Shown one piece after another: positions 28,624 through 38,971 of a DNA stretch of 64,000 nucleotides; the first letter of the stretch is position 1; the number at the start of each line of letters is the position of its first letter. This DNA comes from Eukaryota sp. TZLM1-RC (Eukaryota; Metamonada: BaSk clade): positions 1,922,001 to 1,986,000 of the forward strand of contig JAUPSS010000001.1 in NCBI GenBank assembly GCA_040285825.1. The letters run 5' to 3'. Position numbers and translations under genes: made by a program. Below the pieces are notes generated by a model. It worked only from the letters and a program-made list of their open reading frames with translations, was not told the DNA's origin and made no database searches.

Positions 28624-30666
28624 CTAAATCCCTTTACTAGCCCATACAATAGAATTGGCAAACAACCTGTGACCATCAGTTGAGCTTTGCCAGCCAGCAC
28701 TACTATGAACATCACTACTCCCATAAAAACAACCAAACTCCACCATTCTACCTTGTCCTATTTCATTCTTTGCAATTAAAGGACTTCCATTAGACACACT
28801 TGCCAACAAGGTTCCATTGACGAGTTGGGCATCTTTACGAGCATAAGGAACAACAAAAGAGTTGACATTTGTGAATATTGGGTCATTTGACTTTGTTTTA
28901 ACAATGTTTTGTTGTGATCCAAACTTAGCCCATTCACCCCCACTAAAGCAAGAGTAATTAAACCCTTGGGGGCTTGATGATGGATACCAGTTGAACAATA
29001 CCAAACCTTTACCAGCTTCTAACAGCTGGTTTAGGTATTGGCCGGGACAAAGAACATTGCCAGGATCCACGACCACCACATCAAAAGGTTCAAGTTCGTT
29101 GTAATTGTTGATGGCGTTACCACTTGAATTAATAACAACTTCTAAATCCCCCCAATTTTCAGTTAAACATTTATTAAGATTGATGGTTAGGTCGTTTATG
29201 TGAGGTGAACAAACCCAAACCCCAACACTAATTTTGGACATCAATTCCCTTCCTAATAAATTTCTGGAAATTTCACCAATATTATGGCTTGAACAATTCT
29301 TTTTAATTACCTTCTCCAACCATTCTTCTTTTCTTTTATTTAAAGAATTTGTTAAAGTAATATTTGATAATAAATTACTTGGAATAGTTGGTAATTCTGG
29401 AACTAATTCAAATGAATAATTATCAATAACCTTGCTTAATAACAAAGAATTAGAATGTTGAAGTGCAAAATTAACAACATTAATAAATTCTTGATTGGAA
29501 AACCTACCAAATTCCAATTTAGGAATAACTAAATCAAAATCAATTTTAGAAACTAACTTAGATTCAAGGTTAAAGAGCCAAATAAAATCTGAAACATTAA
29601 TTGATTTTGAATTATTAATAAAATTGATAATTAATTTTTGTTTTAATTCCAAGTCAATTTCAAGAGGAATTAATTCACCAATTTCATCTCTTGAAGGGAC
29701 ACAATCTTGACCAATTTGGGCAGCAAAGACAAGTTCTTGAGCTCTTTTTGAAATATTCAGCTTATCAACATTAATCAACTTCTTGCCAAGTAATTTACCT
29801 AATAAAGATAGCTTAAAACCAATAGTTTCAGATTCTAAATTATCAAAACAAGAAAATAAACTAGTTTTAAATTCATCAACTACATTATAAATCTTTTGAA
29901 TCTCTTCTTGAGCTCTTTCCTTGGCAGCACCATCAAAAGCAAGTGATTCTTCGACAGTATTTGAGGACTCTAACTGTTGAATCTTGAGACCTGACTGTCT
30001 AATCAAATCACCAATCAAATCATGAAGAAATGATTGGGATTGATTGAGGGTTTCCCTCACGACAGATTCCACTTTATCCCCTGATTGAACTACCAAGGGG
30101 GTAATGGTGGAAGTATTGGCTTGGAACTCTTGAATTTGCTTTGTGAAGGCTTCTTTCGCTTGAGAAAAGGAAACGAGAGCTTCGTGGTGAAGTGAGTGGC
30201 CTTGGAGCAAGCCACATGAATCGCAGAGAGCAACCTTGCACTTGGTGCAATAATGCTCGATTTGCTTACCCTTATGGTGAGGGCATTTTGGTAGGGAGAC
30301 ATTTGAGCGTTCGGAGAGGGGTACGATGCTGTGGGATTGGAAAACCTTAACAGAATGGACATGAGTAGAGCATTTTTCACAGAAAGAGATCTCGCAATCA
30401 GAGCAGAAGAGGGTGACAGGAGCTTCCTCACATCCTTTACAGAGTTGAGGTTCGGGAGAGTGTTGAGAGGAGGATTCAATGATGTCGCGTAGAGTGATAT
30501 TAATACGATGGCACATCGATGGAATCACCTCGCGGCATTGAGGACAGGTAGAACTATGCTTCTTTGAGGGCAACAGACATCGATCACGACAGAAGCTGTG
30601 ACCACAAGGGAGCGTAGTCGGTTGTTCCATGATCTGAACGCATATTCCGCATTCTAGGTGAGACAT
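28624..30666 (-). CDS. RING/B-box (TRIM-like) protein with amidotransferase-like C-terminal domain
   Basis: I chose the ATG at 30666 because the RING starts five residues later; an in-frame ATG at 30726 adds 20 polar residues. Domains: a C3HC4-type RING at residues 6-44 (CGIC...PCGHSFC...CPQC), B-box 1 (CKGCEEAPVTLFCSDCEISF...C), B-box 2 (CPHHKGKQIEHYCTKCKVAL), coiled coil to about 300, a helical middle part, then about 190 residues starting SKISVGVWVCSPHINDLTIN. The last part contains FDVVVVDPGN, LNQLLEAGKGLVLFNW, NGSPLIAKNEIGQGRMVEFG and GHRLFANSIVWAS, the layout of class I glutamine-amidotransferase-like (ThuA-like) folds. The catalytic Cys position is not evident. A ubiquitin E3 ligase with a novel sensor domain is likely. 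Confidence 0.85.
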   Translation of the reverse strand: MSHLECGICVQIMEQPTTLPCGHSFCRDRCLLPSKKHSSTCPQCREVIPSMCHRINITLRDIIESSSQHSPEPQLCKGCEEAPVTLFCSDCEISFCEKCSTHVHSVKVFQSHSIVPLSERSNVSLPKCPHHKGKQIEHYCTKCKVALCDSCGLLQGHSLHHEALVSFSQAKEAFTKQIQEFQANTSTITPLVVQSGDKVESVVRETLNQSQSFLHDLIGDLIRQSGLKIQQLESSNTVEESLAFDGAAKERAQEEIQKIYNVVDEFKTSLFSCFDNLESETIGFKLSLLGKLLGKKLINVDKLNISKRAQELVFAAQIGQDCVPSRDEIGELIPLEIDLELKQKLIINFINNSKSINVSDFIWLFNLESKLVSKIDFDLVIPKLEFGRFSNQEFINVVNFALQHSNSLLLSKVIDNYSFELVPELPTIPSNLLSNITLTNSLNKRKEEWLEKVIKKNCSSHNIGEISRNLLGRELMSKISVGVWVCSPHINDLTINLNKCLTENWGDLEVVINSSGNAINNYNELEPFDVVVVDPGNVLCPGQYLNQLLEAGKGLVLFNWYPSSSPQGFNYSCFSGGEWAKFGSQQNIVKTKSNDPIFTNVNSFVVPYARKDAQLVNGTLLASVSNGSPLIAKNEIGQGRMVEFGCFYGSSDVHSSAGWQSSTDGHRLFANSIVWASKGI

Positions 30667-30726
30667 TGGGAAATGAAGATGAGATAATGAATGGTGGAAC
30701 AAAATATTTAAAGGGTTTTTCGTCAT

Positions 30727-31084
30727 GCTTACGTGTCATTTTTGATGGTTTTCTGGTTTTCTGGTTTTCTGGTCATCTTCATCAACCTTCCAATACTTTG
30801 CAATATATTGAGGATCAAGGTCAATTTTATTTTCCCCTAATAAAATTTTAGAAACTGTGTTTAGTTTGCGTGGTTGATAATAATTTGTGTAAATACTACA
30901 AGTATCAACAACAAGAAAGACACGAATATTCCAACGTAAAAATTTAGGGTTTAATACACGTGATTGGACTGACTCTTCGGATGATGATGTCAGTGAGTAC
31001 GGAGATGAGAGGGGTAGAAAAATTTATTTCGTTTCAACTCTACTAAGATTTTTTTAAATTAGCTTATTACAATAATAGATAGAT
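30727..31084. other. Intergenic region
   Basis: This lies between the starts and ends of two minus-strand genes. A reading of DWTDSSDDDVSEYGDERG near 30963-31016 resembles the acidic start of the retroelement ORF at 54132 but is too short to assign. No gene is supported. Confidence 0.4.
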
Positions 31085-31840
31085 TTACATCTTGGCTAAT
31101 AACAAGCCAGCAAGGACAGTTCTCTCACCTCTCTTTACATGGTTTGACTGAAGATCAATGTCTTTGCCGTTGCTGTCATCGGGAAGATGAGGAAGCGCAA
31201 GAATTACATTAATTGCTAGCTTTGCCCAATCTTCTGGTAATAGAAGTTGACTTGTACTAGCAATTCCCAATCGATCGAGTTGATCTCCAGCGATTCTCCC
31301 TGTGTCTAATAGATAACAACGACATCCATATTCATGTAGGTCTGCAGCAAAACTCTTACTGAGACCCTCCTCACCAAAAAGTGATGCACAGTAAGACGAA
31401 AACTCACGAGCAGGATGTCTACCAAGCTTACTAGTGCAGTTGACCACAATGCCACTCTTTCTTGAACTAAGGTACTCTCCAATGACCTTGCATGTGTTGA
31501 AAAGTGCGACAAGATTGTTATCCACCATTTGCTTAAAGTCATCACTCCTTATCTCCCATAAGTATTTTCTGGGTTGGACTTCACCAAATGAATTGACGAA
31601 AAACTCTGGTTCGTATTTTAGGAAGAGGGGACGAGTAATAGAATCAATTTGGGATGAATTTGTGAAATCTATCACATGGAATACTCCTCTTGAATAGTCA
31701 TATTCTTTGAGTTTATGCTTCAAAGCATCGACAACAACAGGATCTCGATCAAAGCCCAGAACGACATTGCCTTGTCGGAGGAGTTCAACACAAAGGTAGG
31801 ATCCAAGTTGGCCAAGTCCGAAAACTGCAAACGTGTGCAT
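31085..31840 (-). CDS. Short-chain dehydrogenase-like protein lacking the catalytic lysine, 251 aa
   Basis: The start is ATG 31840. There is a Rossmann fold with FGLGQLG (Gly8, Gly10, Gly13) as dinucleotide loop and an acidic DRD at 31-33 after the second strand, which favours NAD(H). VNSFGE at about 82, the NNLVALFNTCKV helix (Asn109), VVNCTSKLG (Ser137) and SSYCASLFGEEGLSKSFA follow, aligned with the SDR active-site helix. Tyr150 is present, but the +4 position that is Lys in the YxxxK motif is Leu154 (codon CTT, unambiguous). It may be a non-catalytic NAD-binding regulator, in the spirit of NmrA-like proteins, or use another residue. Substrate unknown. Confidence 0.8.
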   Translation of the reverse strand: MHTFAVFGLGQLGSYLCVELLRQGNVVLGFDRDPVVVDALKHKLKEYDYSRGVFHVIDFTNSSQIDSITRPLFLKYEPEFFVNSFGEVQPRKYLWEIRSDDFKQMVDNNLVALFNTCKVIGEYLSSRKSGIVVNCTSKLGRHPAREFSSYCASLFGEEGLSKSFAADLHEYGCRCYLLDTGRIAGDQLDRLGIASTSQLLLPEDWAKLAINVILALPHLPDDSNGKDIDLQSNHVKRGERTVLAGLLLAKM

Positions 31841-31944
31841 TATTAAAGAAGAACATGTAAGAATAGTTTAATGTAGAAATCCTTAGTAGGTATGAGGATT
31901 TCAATTTATATAAAATACTTTCAGTTGATATCAAAAATTATGTT

Positions 31945-32220
31945 TCCTATTAACTATCAATGTGAAATACTGAACATGTAACACTTTTAAGTCACCAACC
32001 TTGGTGTTTCTATCATTCTACCCCATCAGACAACCATGGACGAGATTCTCTAGCATAAATGATGCGGCACCAGCATGTGAGATCTGAGAAGCTATTTCTT
32101 TACAGATGGTTTTCATTATAAACGTTGGGATGAATAATCTTTTCATCAACGTTATGCAAGCATTATCAACTATTCCTTTTGCTGAAACTTCAGAAGGAAA
32201 TGGCTCATCCAAATTATCTC
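31945..32220 (-). mobile_element. LINE (L-B) thumb-region fragment
   Basis: The minus strand reads DEPFPSEVSAKGIVDN...ITLMKRLFIPTFIMKTICKE, close to 1279-1470. The outer part (31947-31977) is shared with 10380-10410. No catalytic domain is left. Confidence 0.6.
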
Positions 32221-32445
32221 AATTTGTTGTCGTAAGTCTTAAAATATTCAAGAAAGTCTGATTTATTTTCTATTCATATGATATAAGCCTTAGAGCGCCA
32301 ACACTGCTTCTCTCCTCCTTGAAAATAAATCAGCTTATATGAATATGAAACAAAACTATAAACAAATAACTAAATAACTATAAATAACTAAATATACCAA
32401 AAACTAAATAGTAAATTCTATTGTTTGCTATGCAAACTATGCAAA

Positions 32446-33615
32446 TTAACAATTAGCTTCGTTTTCTAATTCTTTCGCTACGTCTATGCCGCTTAGAGCG
32501 CGTAGACTCATTAAAAGTACCTTGGCGTTGACTAGAGGTACGTTTAGCAATTTTCTTGTTATTCTTACTAAATAACGTATAAGTTTCTGAATGTTTATCC
32601 GAATGGAAAAGCTCTTCTGTTGTCTCACCGCCAAACCAATGAACAGTACAGAAACTGCCTGAATTAGAGCTATATTCTGAGAGGATTTTCTTCATAACGT
32701 GTTTTTCAGTGTCGCCTGCAGCGACTGCTTTAAGGAATATATCCTGTGTATATCTTTTTTTACTAATAAACCTAGTTTTGTTCTGGAAGGTGCCTCCTAA
32801 TATATCAAGGGGATGTTTGGCTGTGGCAAATGTACATTTTCCTAGACCAATATTTACCCGTCTTTTCCTGGCGCATTCGAAAACTCTTTGTAGTCTTTTG
32901 TAAAATTCATCAAAAGAAGTTTTTGACTATTATGATGTCGTCTATGTATATAAAGACGCCGTCTATTTGAAAAATTTCGATCGTTACATTTTGAAATACT
33001 GTTGGGACATTCTTTGAACCGAAGCAAACTCTTTTGAACATAATAGACCTCCAAAATATTGAAATTGATGTTTTTTCAACATTTTTTTCTGCTACATTCA
33101 TTTGCCAAAAAGCTTTTGGTAAATCGGGTGTGGCAATGTAGTCAGCTCTGTTCGAGCATGTCTGATTCACTACTATCCTTTTGCTCCATAAATTCTTCGA
33201 AAGAAGTGAGAGCTCCCGTTAGCTCCGCATAGTTGTGGATCTCATTGTCAAATTCGCGATCGAACCAAGCAGGAAGTTTGTATTGTTGGATGTCTTCCGA
33301 GTATGTTGTATGTTGTTGTTGTGTACCTTGCTGGTGCTGCATGTTAGGTGAGTGAATGAAGTCAGAGGTATCTTTCCCTGATGTGTCTGACATATTCAAA
33401 AGATATCTGGTTTGCTGTTACTTTGTAAATGCTGAGGTTATTACGGTATACTTGGACCTATAATGGCCAATTATTATTGTTGCCGTCAGTCTTAGGAAAC
33501 AATACTCCATTATATATAAGACCATATATACTGGAAACAATACTTTAGATCTATCAGGCATTTTTCGACAAAATTTCAATTGATAAAGGTTATCAGCAAT
33601 AGGAACTACATTCAT
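32446..33615 (-). mobile_element. Ty3/gypsy-type retroelement pol fragment, decayed
   Basis: In minus-strand order: NGVLFPKTDGNNNW and an RSKYTVIT-like stretch (start of RT), a break, then DLPKAFWQMNVAEKNVEKTS, FKRVCFGSKNVPTVFQN and GVFIYIDDIIIV (RT motifs A, B-adjacent and C with YIDD). Next comes a segment equivalent to the RT connection (FECARKRRVNIGLGKC). The 80-codon pieces to 32446 may be downstream pol. Frames change several times and no LTRs are seen. An 85-codon ORF (33142-33399) lies where RT should be continuous. Confidence 0.75.
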
Positions 33616-34499
33616 TCAGGGAAAAATTAATTGCAAACTGAATGATTTTAACAGGGAGATTAATCAACATGGACAGACAATGATGATCAGTCTTCATATT
33701 TCCTGAGTTTAATGTGACATTGTTCAATGAAGATTGTGCTTACACACCATGTACTTATTGTGGAATTATGAAGATTTGTGCTTTGCACTGCTTAAATGTG
33801 TTGGTTCTTCCTTAAATTTTCTCATCTGAAGTTTGGAAATAATTTTCTTACGAATTTGGTCATTTGTCAATCGATTTCTTTCTTCAACCATTAAAGAAAA
33901 TTTCCCCAGTTTTTCAATTGGATTAAATTTCCGTTCTCAAAAAGCTCTTCCTTGTTTCATTGTTTTAAATAGATTTCTCAAATCAGGATCAAAAGAATTT
34001 TGCAAGATATGGTTTTTCTGAATTTGCCATTCTTCATACAGTCAGATGCGGAAAACCAAGAGCACTCTTACATTTGGATATATACAGGTAACCCACATTA
34101 AATGTTCTAGTGACATATAACCTTGATTTCAACGTTTGACTCAATACTGAGGTAATAGTAGTTTCTATAAATGTTATTGGTAATTCATGAACTTTTGAAT
34201 ACCAATTTCAAATTGTGGAAAACATAGTTCAACTATTTTGCCTTCAAAGTGTGTAATAATGCTTGATTCTGGAGATGCTTTATCACATCTTCAATTATTG
34301 ACAAACCATAATTTGAAATACTAAGGCCATTACAAGGAACTGTTGGGTAGTGTTTGCCTAACGTTCTGAAACGCTTCTCTGTGTTTATCAACGAAGGAAC
34401 TTCGATATATTAGATTTTGAAAAACGGATAAGTTAGTGCAAATTTGTGAACAAATTTTGAATACCAAACAGTATCAAAACTTTTCGTTTTTTAGGCTTC
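33616..34499. other. Decayed sequence, no gene
   Basis: Short ORFs only. A plus-strand stretch near 33833-34021 (NFPSFSIGLNFRSQKALPCF) may be retroelement-derived but cannot be assigned. Confidence 0.35.
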
Positions 34500-34765
34500 A
34501 ACTAAACAATTGGTTCATTCGAAACCAGAAACCACGGAGATACGGTGGTACAATCGATTATTAGTTCAGTTCCACCATACAATGCACATTGAATGGACAG
34601 CAATTCTCAACGGACTGGATGATGATCACATTTTAACAGATCATAAATACAATCACGAATAGCATTGTAGATAATTGATCTTTTTTGATTGAATTTTCAG
34701 CAGGAAATAATGTGATCAAAAGAAGCATAAGCACCAAATCTACATTTCACGTTTGAAAAGCATTG
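34500..34765 (-). mobile_element. LINE (L-C) endonuclease-region fragment
   Basis: It is nucleotide-similar to 3410-3650 over GGAGATACGG...ACAATCGATTATTA, CATTTTAACAG-TCATAAATACA and TTGATTGaATTTTCAGCAGG. On the minus strand it carries FGAYASFDHI and RDCIYDLLKCDHHPVR in broken frames. Confidence 0.55.
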
Positions 34766-35473
34766 AGGAGGAGATAGATTAGGTCTAATTCACATGACTG
34801 TCAAACATTGGATATCTGGAAGCAGTTATCCAGAAGGCCGAGGAACTTTAGTTATCAAACAAGATGGACTGTTTTGAAAATAAATGACAATTCAAATCCA
34901 AACATCATTCTTAATGTTTTTATAAAGAAATTTATGTTACCACAGACAAAATGTAAAAACATTGTGTAACGATGGTCATTTTCTTCAACTCGCACGCAAA
35001 ACAGCTCAAAACTCTAACGTAATGAATTCTCCATTAACCTAGTATGATCTAGGAGAACTTGATAACCCTTTAAAAAAATAGATCTTGTCAAAAAATTATG
35101 ATGATTAAAAATAATTTTGCTTCAACTAATTGTCAAATGAGTTAACCATAGTTTTTTAAAAAGAGGTCAATAGATTTCAACCAAATCAAGTAATTTTTAT
35201 TTGATTCTGACACTCATATTATCGATAAAGAAAGAAACTTAATTAATTTATATTAAATAAAATAAATATATTACAATAAATTAAATTCAATTACAACTTG
35301 CAAGGTTAAGAGTTGAAAACTAAATGTACAATGAGATCAACTCAAAAAATAATCACTACTAACAAAAAACTATTTCTGGAATAACTGAATAAAAAGAAAT
35401 TCAAAGAAATTCAAAGTGTTTTATGTATTAAGGTATCAAATTGATCAATAAAGATTGATTGTTGATTGACCAG
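34766..35473. other. Gene-free region downstream of the coiled-coil gene
   Basis: AT-rich, with no supported gene. Confidence 0.4.
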
Positions 35474-38400
35474 TCAAAAATCATCTGAATACGCCGCTGC
35501 CAGTAGTTTTTGATTTGATTGGACTTGCTGTTTTTTCAGATCAATTGCTTTTGTTAATAAATGTTTCCTTACAGATTTCTGTAATTCCTTGATGTTTTGC
35601 GTGGAAGAAGTGCCAGCAAAGCACTGCTCAAATGACACGTCACCACAAGCATCTTGATCAAATTTTCCCATCTTCCTAGCCTCAGAGAGTGCAGTATGTT
35701 GAGCTTTTGAAGATTCTAGAGCACTTCTTATTGAAGAGACAAATTCATCAACAGTTTTTGCCTTTTCTTTGATCCTATGAGACTCTTCGAGATTGAGTTT
35801 TGGAATTTTTGCAGAAATTTTGCCTTCTTGGGGAGAAGCTGATTGATCCAAATTTTCAGCTTCTTGAGCTTTACTGACATCAACATTATCGTCCAAATTT
35901 TGAGTCTCTTGAGGTGAAGCTGATTGATCCAAATTTTCAGCTTCTTGAGCTTTACTGACATCAACATTATCGTCAAAATTTTGAGTCTCTTGAGGTGAAG
36001 CTGATTGATCCAAATTTTCAGCTTCTTGATCTTTACTGACATCAACATTATCGTCCAAAATTTGAGTCTCTTGAGGAGAAGCTGATTGATCCAAATTTTC
36101 AGCTTCTTGATCTTTACTGACATCAACATTATCGTCCAAAATTTGAGTCTCTTGAGGTGAAGCTGATTGATCCAAATTATCAGCTTCTTGATCTTTACTG
36201 ACATCAACATTATCGTCCAAATTTTGAGTCGCTTGAGGAGAAGCTGATTGATCCAAATTATCAGCTTCTTGATCTTTACTGACATCAACATTATCGTCCA
36301 AATTTTGAGTCGCTTGAGGAGAAGCTGATTGATCCAAATTATCAGCTTCTTGATCTTTACTGACATCAACATTATCATCAAAATTTTGAGTCTCCTGAGG
36401 TGAAGCTGATTGATCCAAATTTTCAGCTTCTTGAGCTTTACTGACATCAACATTATCGTCCAAATTTTGAGTCTCTTGAGGTGAAGCTGATTGATCCAAA
36501 TTTTCAGCTTCTTGAGCTTTACTGACATCAACATTATCGTCCAAAATTTGAGTCTCTTGAGGAGAAGCTGATTGATCCAAATTTTCAGCTTCTTGATCTT
36601 TACTGACATCAACATTATCGTCCAAAATTTGAGTCTCTTGAGGTGAAGCTGATTGATCCAAATTATCAGCTTCTTGATCTTTACTGACATCAACATTATC
36701 GTCCAAATTTTGAGTCGCTTGAGGAGAAGCTGATTGATCCAAATTATCAGCTTCTTGATCTTTACTGACATCAACATTATCGTCCAAATTTTGAGTCGCT
36801 TGAGGAGAAGCTGATTGATCCAAATTATCAGCTTCTTGATCTTTACTGACATCAACATTATCATCAAAATTTTGAGTCTCCTGAGGTGAAGCTGATTGAT
36901 CCAAATTTTCAGCTTCTTGAGCTTTACTGACATCAACATTATCGTCCAAAATTTGAGTCTCTTGAGGAGAAGCTGATTGATCCAAATTTTCAGCTTCTTG
37001 ATCTTTACTGACATCAACATTATCGTCCAAAATTTGAGTCTCTTGAGGTGAAGCTGATTGATCCAAATTATCAGCTTCTTGATCTTTACTGACATCAACA
37101 TTATCGTCCAAATTTTGAGTCGCTTGAGGAGAAGCTGATTGATCCAAATTATCAGCTTCTTGATCTTTACTGACATCAACATTATCGTCCAAATTTTGAG
37201 TCGCTTGAGGAGAAGCTGATTGATCCAAATTATCAGCTTCTTGATCTTTACTGACATCAACATTATCGTCCAAAATTTGAGTCGCTTGAGGAGAAGCTGA
37301 TTGATCCAAATTTTCAGCTTCTTGAGCTTTACTGACATCAACATTATCGTCCAAAATTTGAGTCGCTTGAGGAGAAGCTGATTGATCCAAATTTTCAGGT
37401 TCTTGAGCTTTACTGACATCAACATTATCGTCCAAATTTTGAGTCGCTTGAGGAGAAGCTGATTGATCCAAATTTTCAGCTTCTTGAGCTTTACTGACAT
37501 CAACATTATCGTCCAAAATTTGAGTCTCTTGAGGAGAAGCTGATTGATCCAAATTTTCAGCTTCTTGATCTTTACTGACATCAACATTATCGTCCAAATT
37601 TTGAATCTCTTGAGGAGAAGCTGATTGATCCAAATTTTCAGCTTCTTGAGCTTTACTGACATCAACATTATCGTCCAAATTTTGAATCTCTTGAGGAGAA
37701 GGTGATTGATCCAAATTATCAGCTTCTTGATCTCTTCTTGTGTTGGTCTGAAATTGCAAAATTTTCAACATTTCTTGCTGCTCTCGTTTCAAGGAATTTA
37801 AATCTTGTTCAGTCATTAATTGAATTTCAATTAAATAGGAATTTAAATTCAATTGAATTAATTTGGAATAATAATCCATTGAATTCATTATTAAATTCTC
37901 GTTAATTTGAGAATTAATTTGAAACTGTTTATGATTTTCCAATTCAATTTTCCTTTTTTCAAGCTCCTTTTCCTTTTGCAATTGTTCAAAATTTTGTTGA
38001 TTTTCAAACTCAATCCTCTTTTTTTCCATTTCTTTTTCCAAATTTTCCCTTTTTAAGCTATTTAAATCCTCAACCAACATTAATTCTAATTCTTTTAAAT
38101 AAATCATGAAACTTTTTTCAATTTCTTGGCTATTTAAATCCTCAACCAACATTTTATTATTTTCCTCCAATTCTTTTTTAACTCGAACTAACTCCTTCTC
38201 CATGAACCCCAACCTGGCTCTTTCATTTGAATACTGCTCTGCTTGCTGAGATTCAAAAATTTCCCGCGCTGATAGTAGATTTAAATATTCAACTTGGCGA
38301 GAAACAAGATCAGCATTTAGCATCAACATACATTCCTTTGCTGCATTGTGATCGGCAACATCAATCAAATTTTCAGGTTTTTGATTGGCATTTTGATTGG

Positions 38401-38971
38401 AAAACTCTAAGCAGGTGGAATAAATGTCCATGTTCTCCATCATAAAAACTGCTTCTTGGCGGCACTTCTCGACTGATTGATTTTCTTCATCTCTTATTGA
38501 TTCCAATTTTTGGGAAACCAAATCACAAGCAAACATCTTCATTAATTCTTCTTGTTCAAGGGCCAAAAGTTCCAGAGATTTCTTCTCATTTATAAGCTCC
38601 TGGGCTTGGTTCACAAGCTCAAAATTCTGTGATTGCAAAATTTCATGCTTTTCGGCCAAATTTTCAAGTATTTCACAGGTTGAGCTCGACTGTCTAAACA
38701 TTTCTTGCTGCTCTCGTTTGGAGGAATATAAATCTTGTTCAGTCATTAATTGAATTTCAATTAAATAGGAATTTAAATTCAATTGAATTAATTTGGAATA
38801 ATAATCCATTGAATTCATTATTAAATTCTCGTTAATTTGAGAATTAATTTGAAACTGTTTATGATTTTCCAATTCAATTTTCCTTTTTTCAAGCTCCTTT
38901 TCCTTTTGCAATTGTTCAAAATTTTGTTGATTTTCAAACTCAATCCTCTTTTTTTCCATTTCTTTTTCCAA
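35474..38971 (-). CDS. Coiled-coil and 27-residue-repeat protein, downstream part of the TPR gene (frameshifted)
   Basis: A long open frame of 1165 codons that has no good ATG of its own; it opens inside the coiled-coil cassette already present in the upstream ORF. Order: Glu/Lys-rich coiled coil (MEKKRIEFENQQNFEQLQKE), a second coiled-coil block, the duplicated cassette again, about 23.6 copies of a 27-residue acidic repeat of the type DQEAENLDQSASPQETQILD-DNVDVSK, then a unique C-terminus (IKELQKSVRKHLLTKAIDLK). The most economical reading is that this is the rest of the 40392-38821 gene, separated by a 1-nt deletion at 38980-38983. The full protein would be about 1640 residues, a large structural or cytoskeletal scaffold. 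Function unknown. Confidence 0.75.
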   Translation of the reverse strand: MEKEMEKKRIEFENQQNFEQLQKEKELEKRKIELENHKQFQINSQINENLIMNSMDYYSKLIQLNLNSYLIEIQLMTEQDLYSSKREQQEMFRQSSSTCEILENLAEKHEILQSQNFELVNQAQELINEKKSLELLALEQEELMKMFACDLVSQKLESIRDEENQSVEKCRQEAVFMMENMDIYSTCLEFSNQNANQKPENLIDVADHNAAKECMLMLNADLVSRQVEYLNLLSAREIFESQQAEQYSNERARLGFMEKELVRVKKELEENNKMLVEDLNSQEIEKSFMIYLKELELMLVEDLNSLKRENLEKEMEKKRIEFENQQNFEQLQKEKELEKRKIELENHKQFQINSQINENLIMNSMDYYSKLIQLNLNSYLIEIQLMTEQDLNSLKREQQEMLKILQFQTNTRRDQEADNLDQSPSPQEIQNLDDNVDVSKAQEAENLDQSASPQEIQNLDDNVDVSKDQEAENLDQSASPQETQILDDNVDVSKAQEAENLDQSASPQATQNLDDNVDVSKAQEPENLDQSASPQATQILDDNVDVSKAQEAENLDQSASPQATQILDDNVDVSKDQEADNLDQSASPQATQNLDDNVDVSKDQEADNLDQSASPQATQNLDDNVDVSKDQEADNLDQSASPQETQILDDNVDVSKDQEAENLDQSASPQETQILDDNVDVSKAQEAENLDQSASPQETQNFDDNVDVSKDQEADNLDQSASPQATQNLDDNVDVSKDQEADNLDQSASPQATQNLDDNVDVSKDQEADNLDQSASPQETQILDDNVDVSKDQEAENLDQSASPQETQILDDNVDVSKAQEAENLDQSASPQETQNLDDNVDVSKAQEAENLDQSASPQETQNFDDNVDVSKDQEADNLDQSASPQATQNLDDNVDVSKDQEADNLDQSASPQATQNLDDNVDVSKDQEADNLDQSASPQETQILDDNVDVSKDQEAENLDQSASPQETQILDDNVDVSKDQEAENLDQSASPQETQNFDDNVDVSKAQEAENLDQSASPQETQNLDDNVDVSKAQEAENLDQSASPQEGKISAKIPKLNLEESHRIKEKAKTVDEFVSSIRSALESSKAQHTALSEARKMGKFDQDACGDVSFEQCFAGTSSTQNIKELQKSVRKHLLTKAIDLKKQQVQSNQKLLAAAYSDDF
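35821..37734 (-). repeat. 81-bp coding minisatellite, about 23.6 units with higher-order structure
   Basis: Each 81-bp unit encodes 27 residues with core NLDQSASPQ and LDDNVDVSK. Variation is confined mainly to DQE/AQE, ADN/AEN, ATQ/ETQ and QN/QI. Units 7-11, 12-17 and 18-22 repeat the same series (ADN-ATQN twice, ADN-ETQI, AEN-ETQI, AEN-ETQN), so blocks of five to six units were duplicated as a whole. Opposite-frame long ORFs here are only shadows. Confidence 0.95.
37765..38195 (-). repeat. Duplicated coiled-coil cassette, copy 2
   Basis: About 430 bp nearly identical to 38695-39125, offset by 930 bp. It covers RVKKELEENNKMLVEDLNSQ through IQLMTEQDLNSLKREQQEM. It has five T at 38050-38054 where copy 1 has four. 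Confidence 0.9.

Noticed and set aside
35728-37668. 646-codon Lys/Leu/Ile-rich ORF on the minus strand
   Set aside because: It is the second frame of the 81-bp repeat array. The 27-residue frame has unique N- and C-terminal flanks and normal protein composition; this one does not.
35821-37734. Regular spaced repeat that could be taken for a CRISPR array
   Set aside because: The units are contiguous, in frame and coding, without unique spacers, and the genome is eukaryotic.
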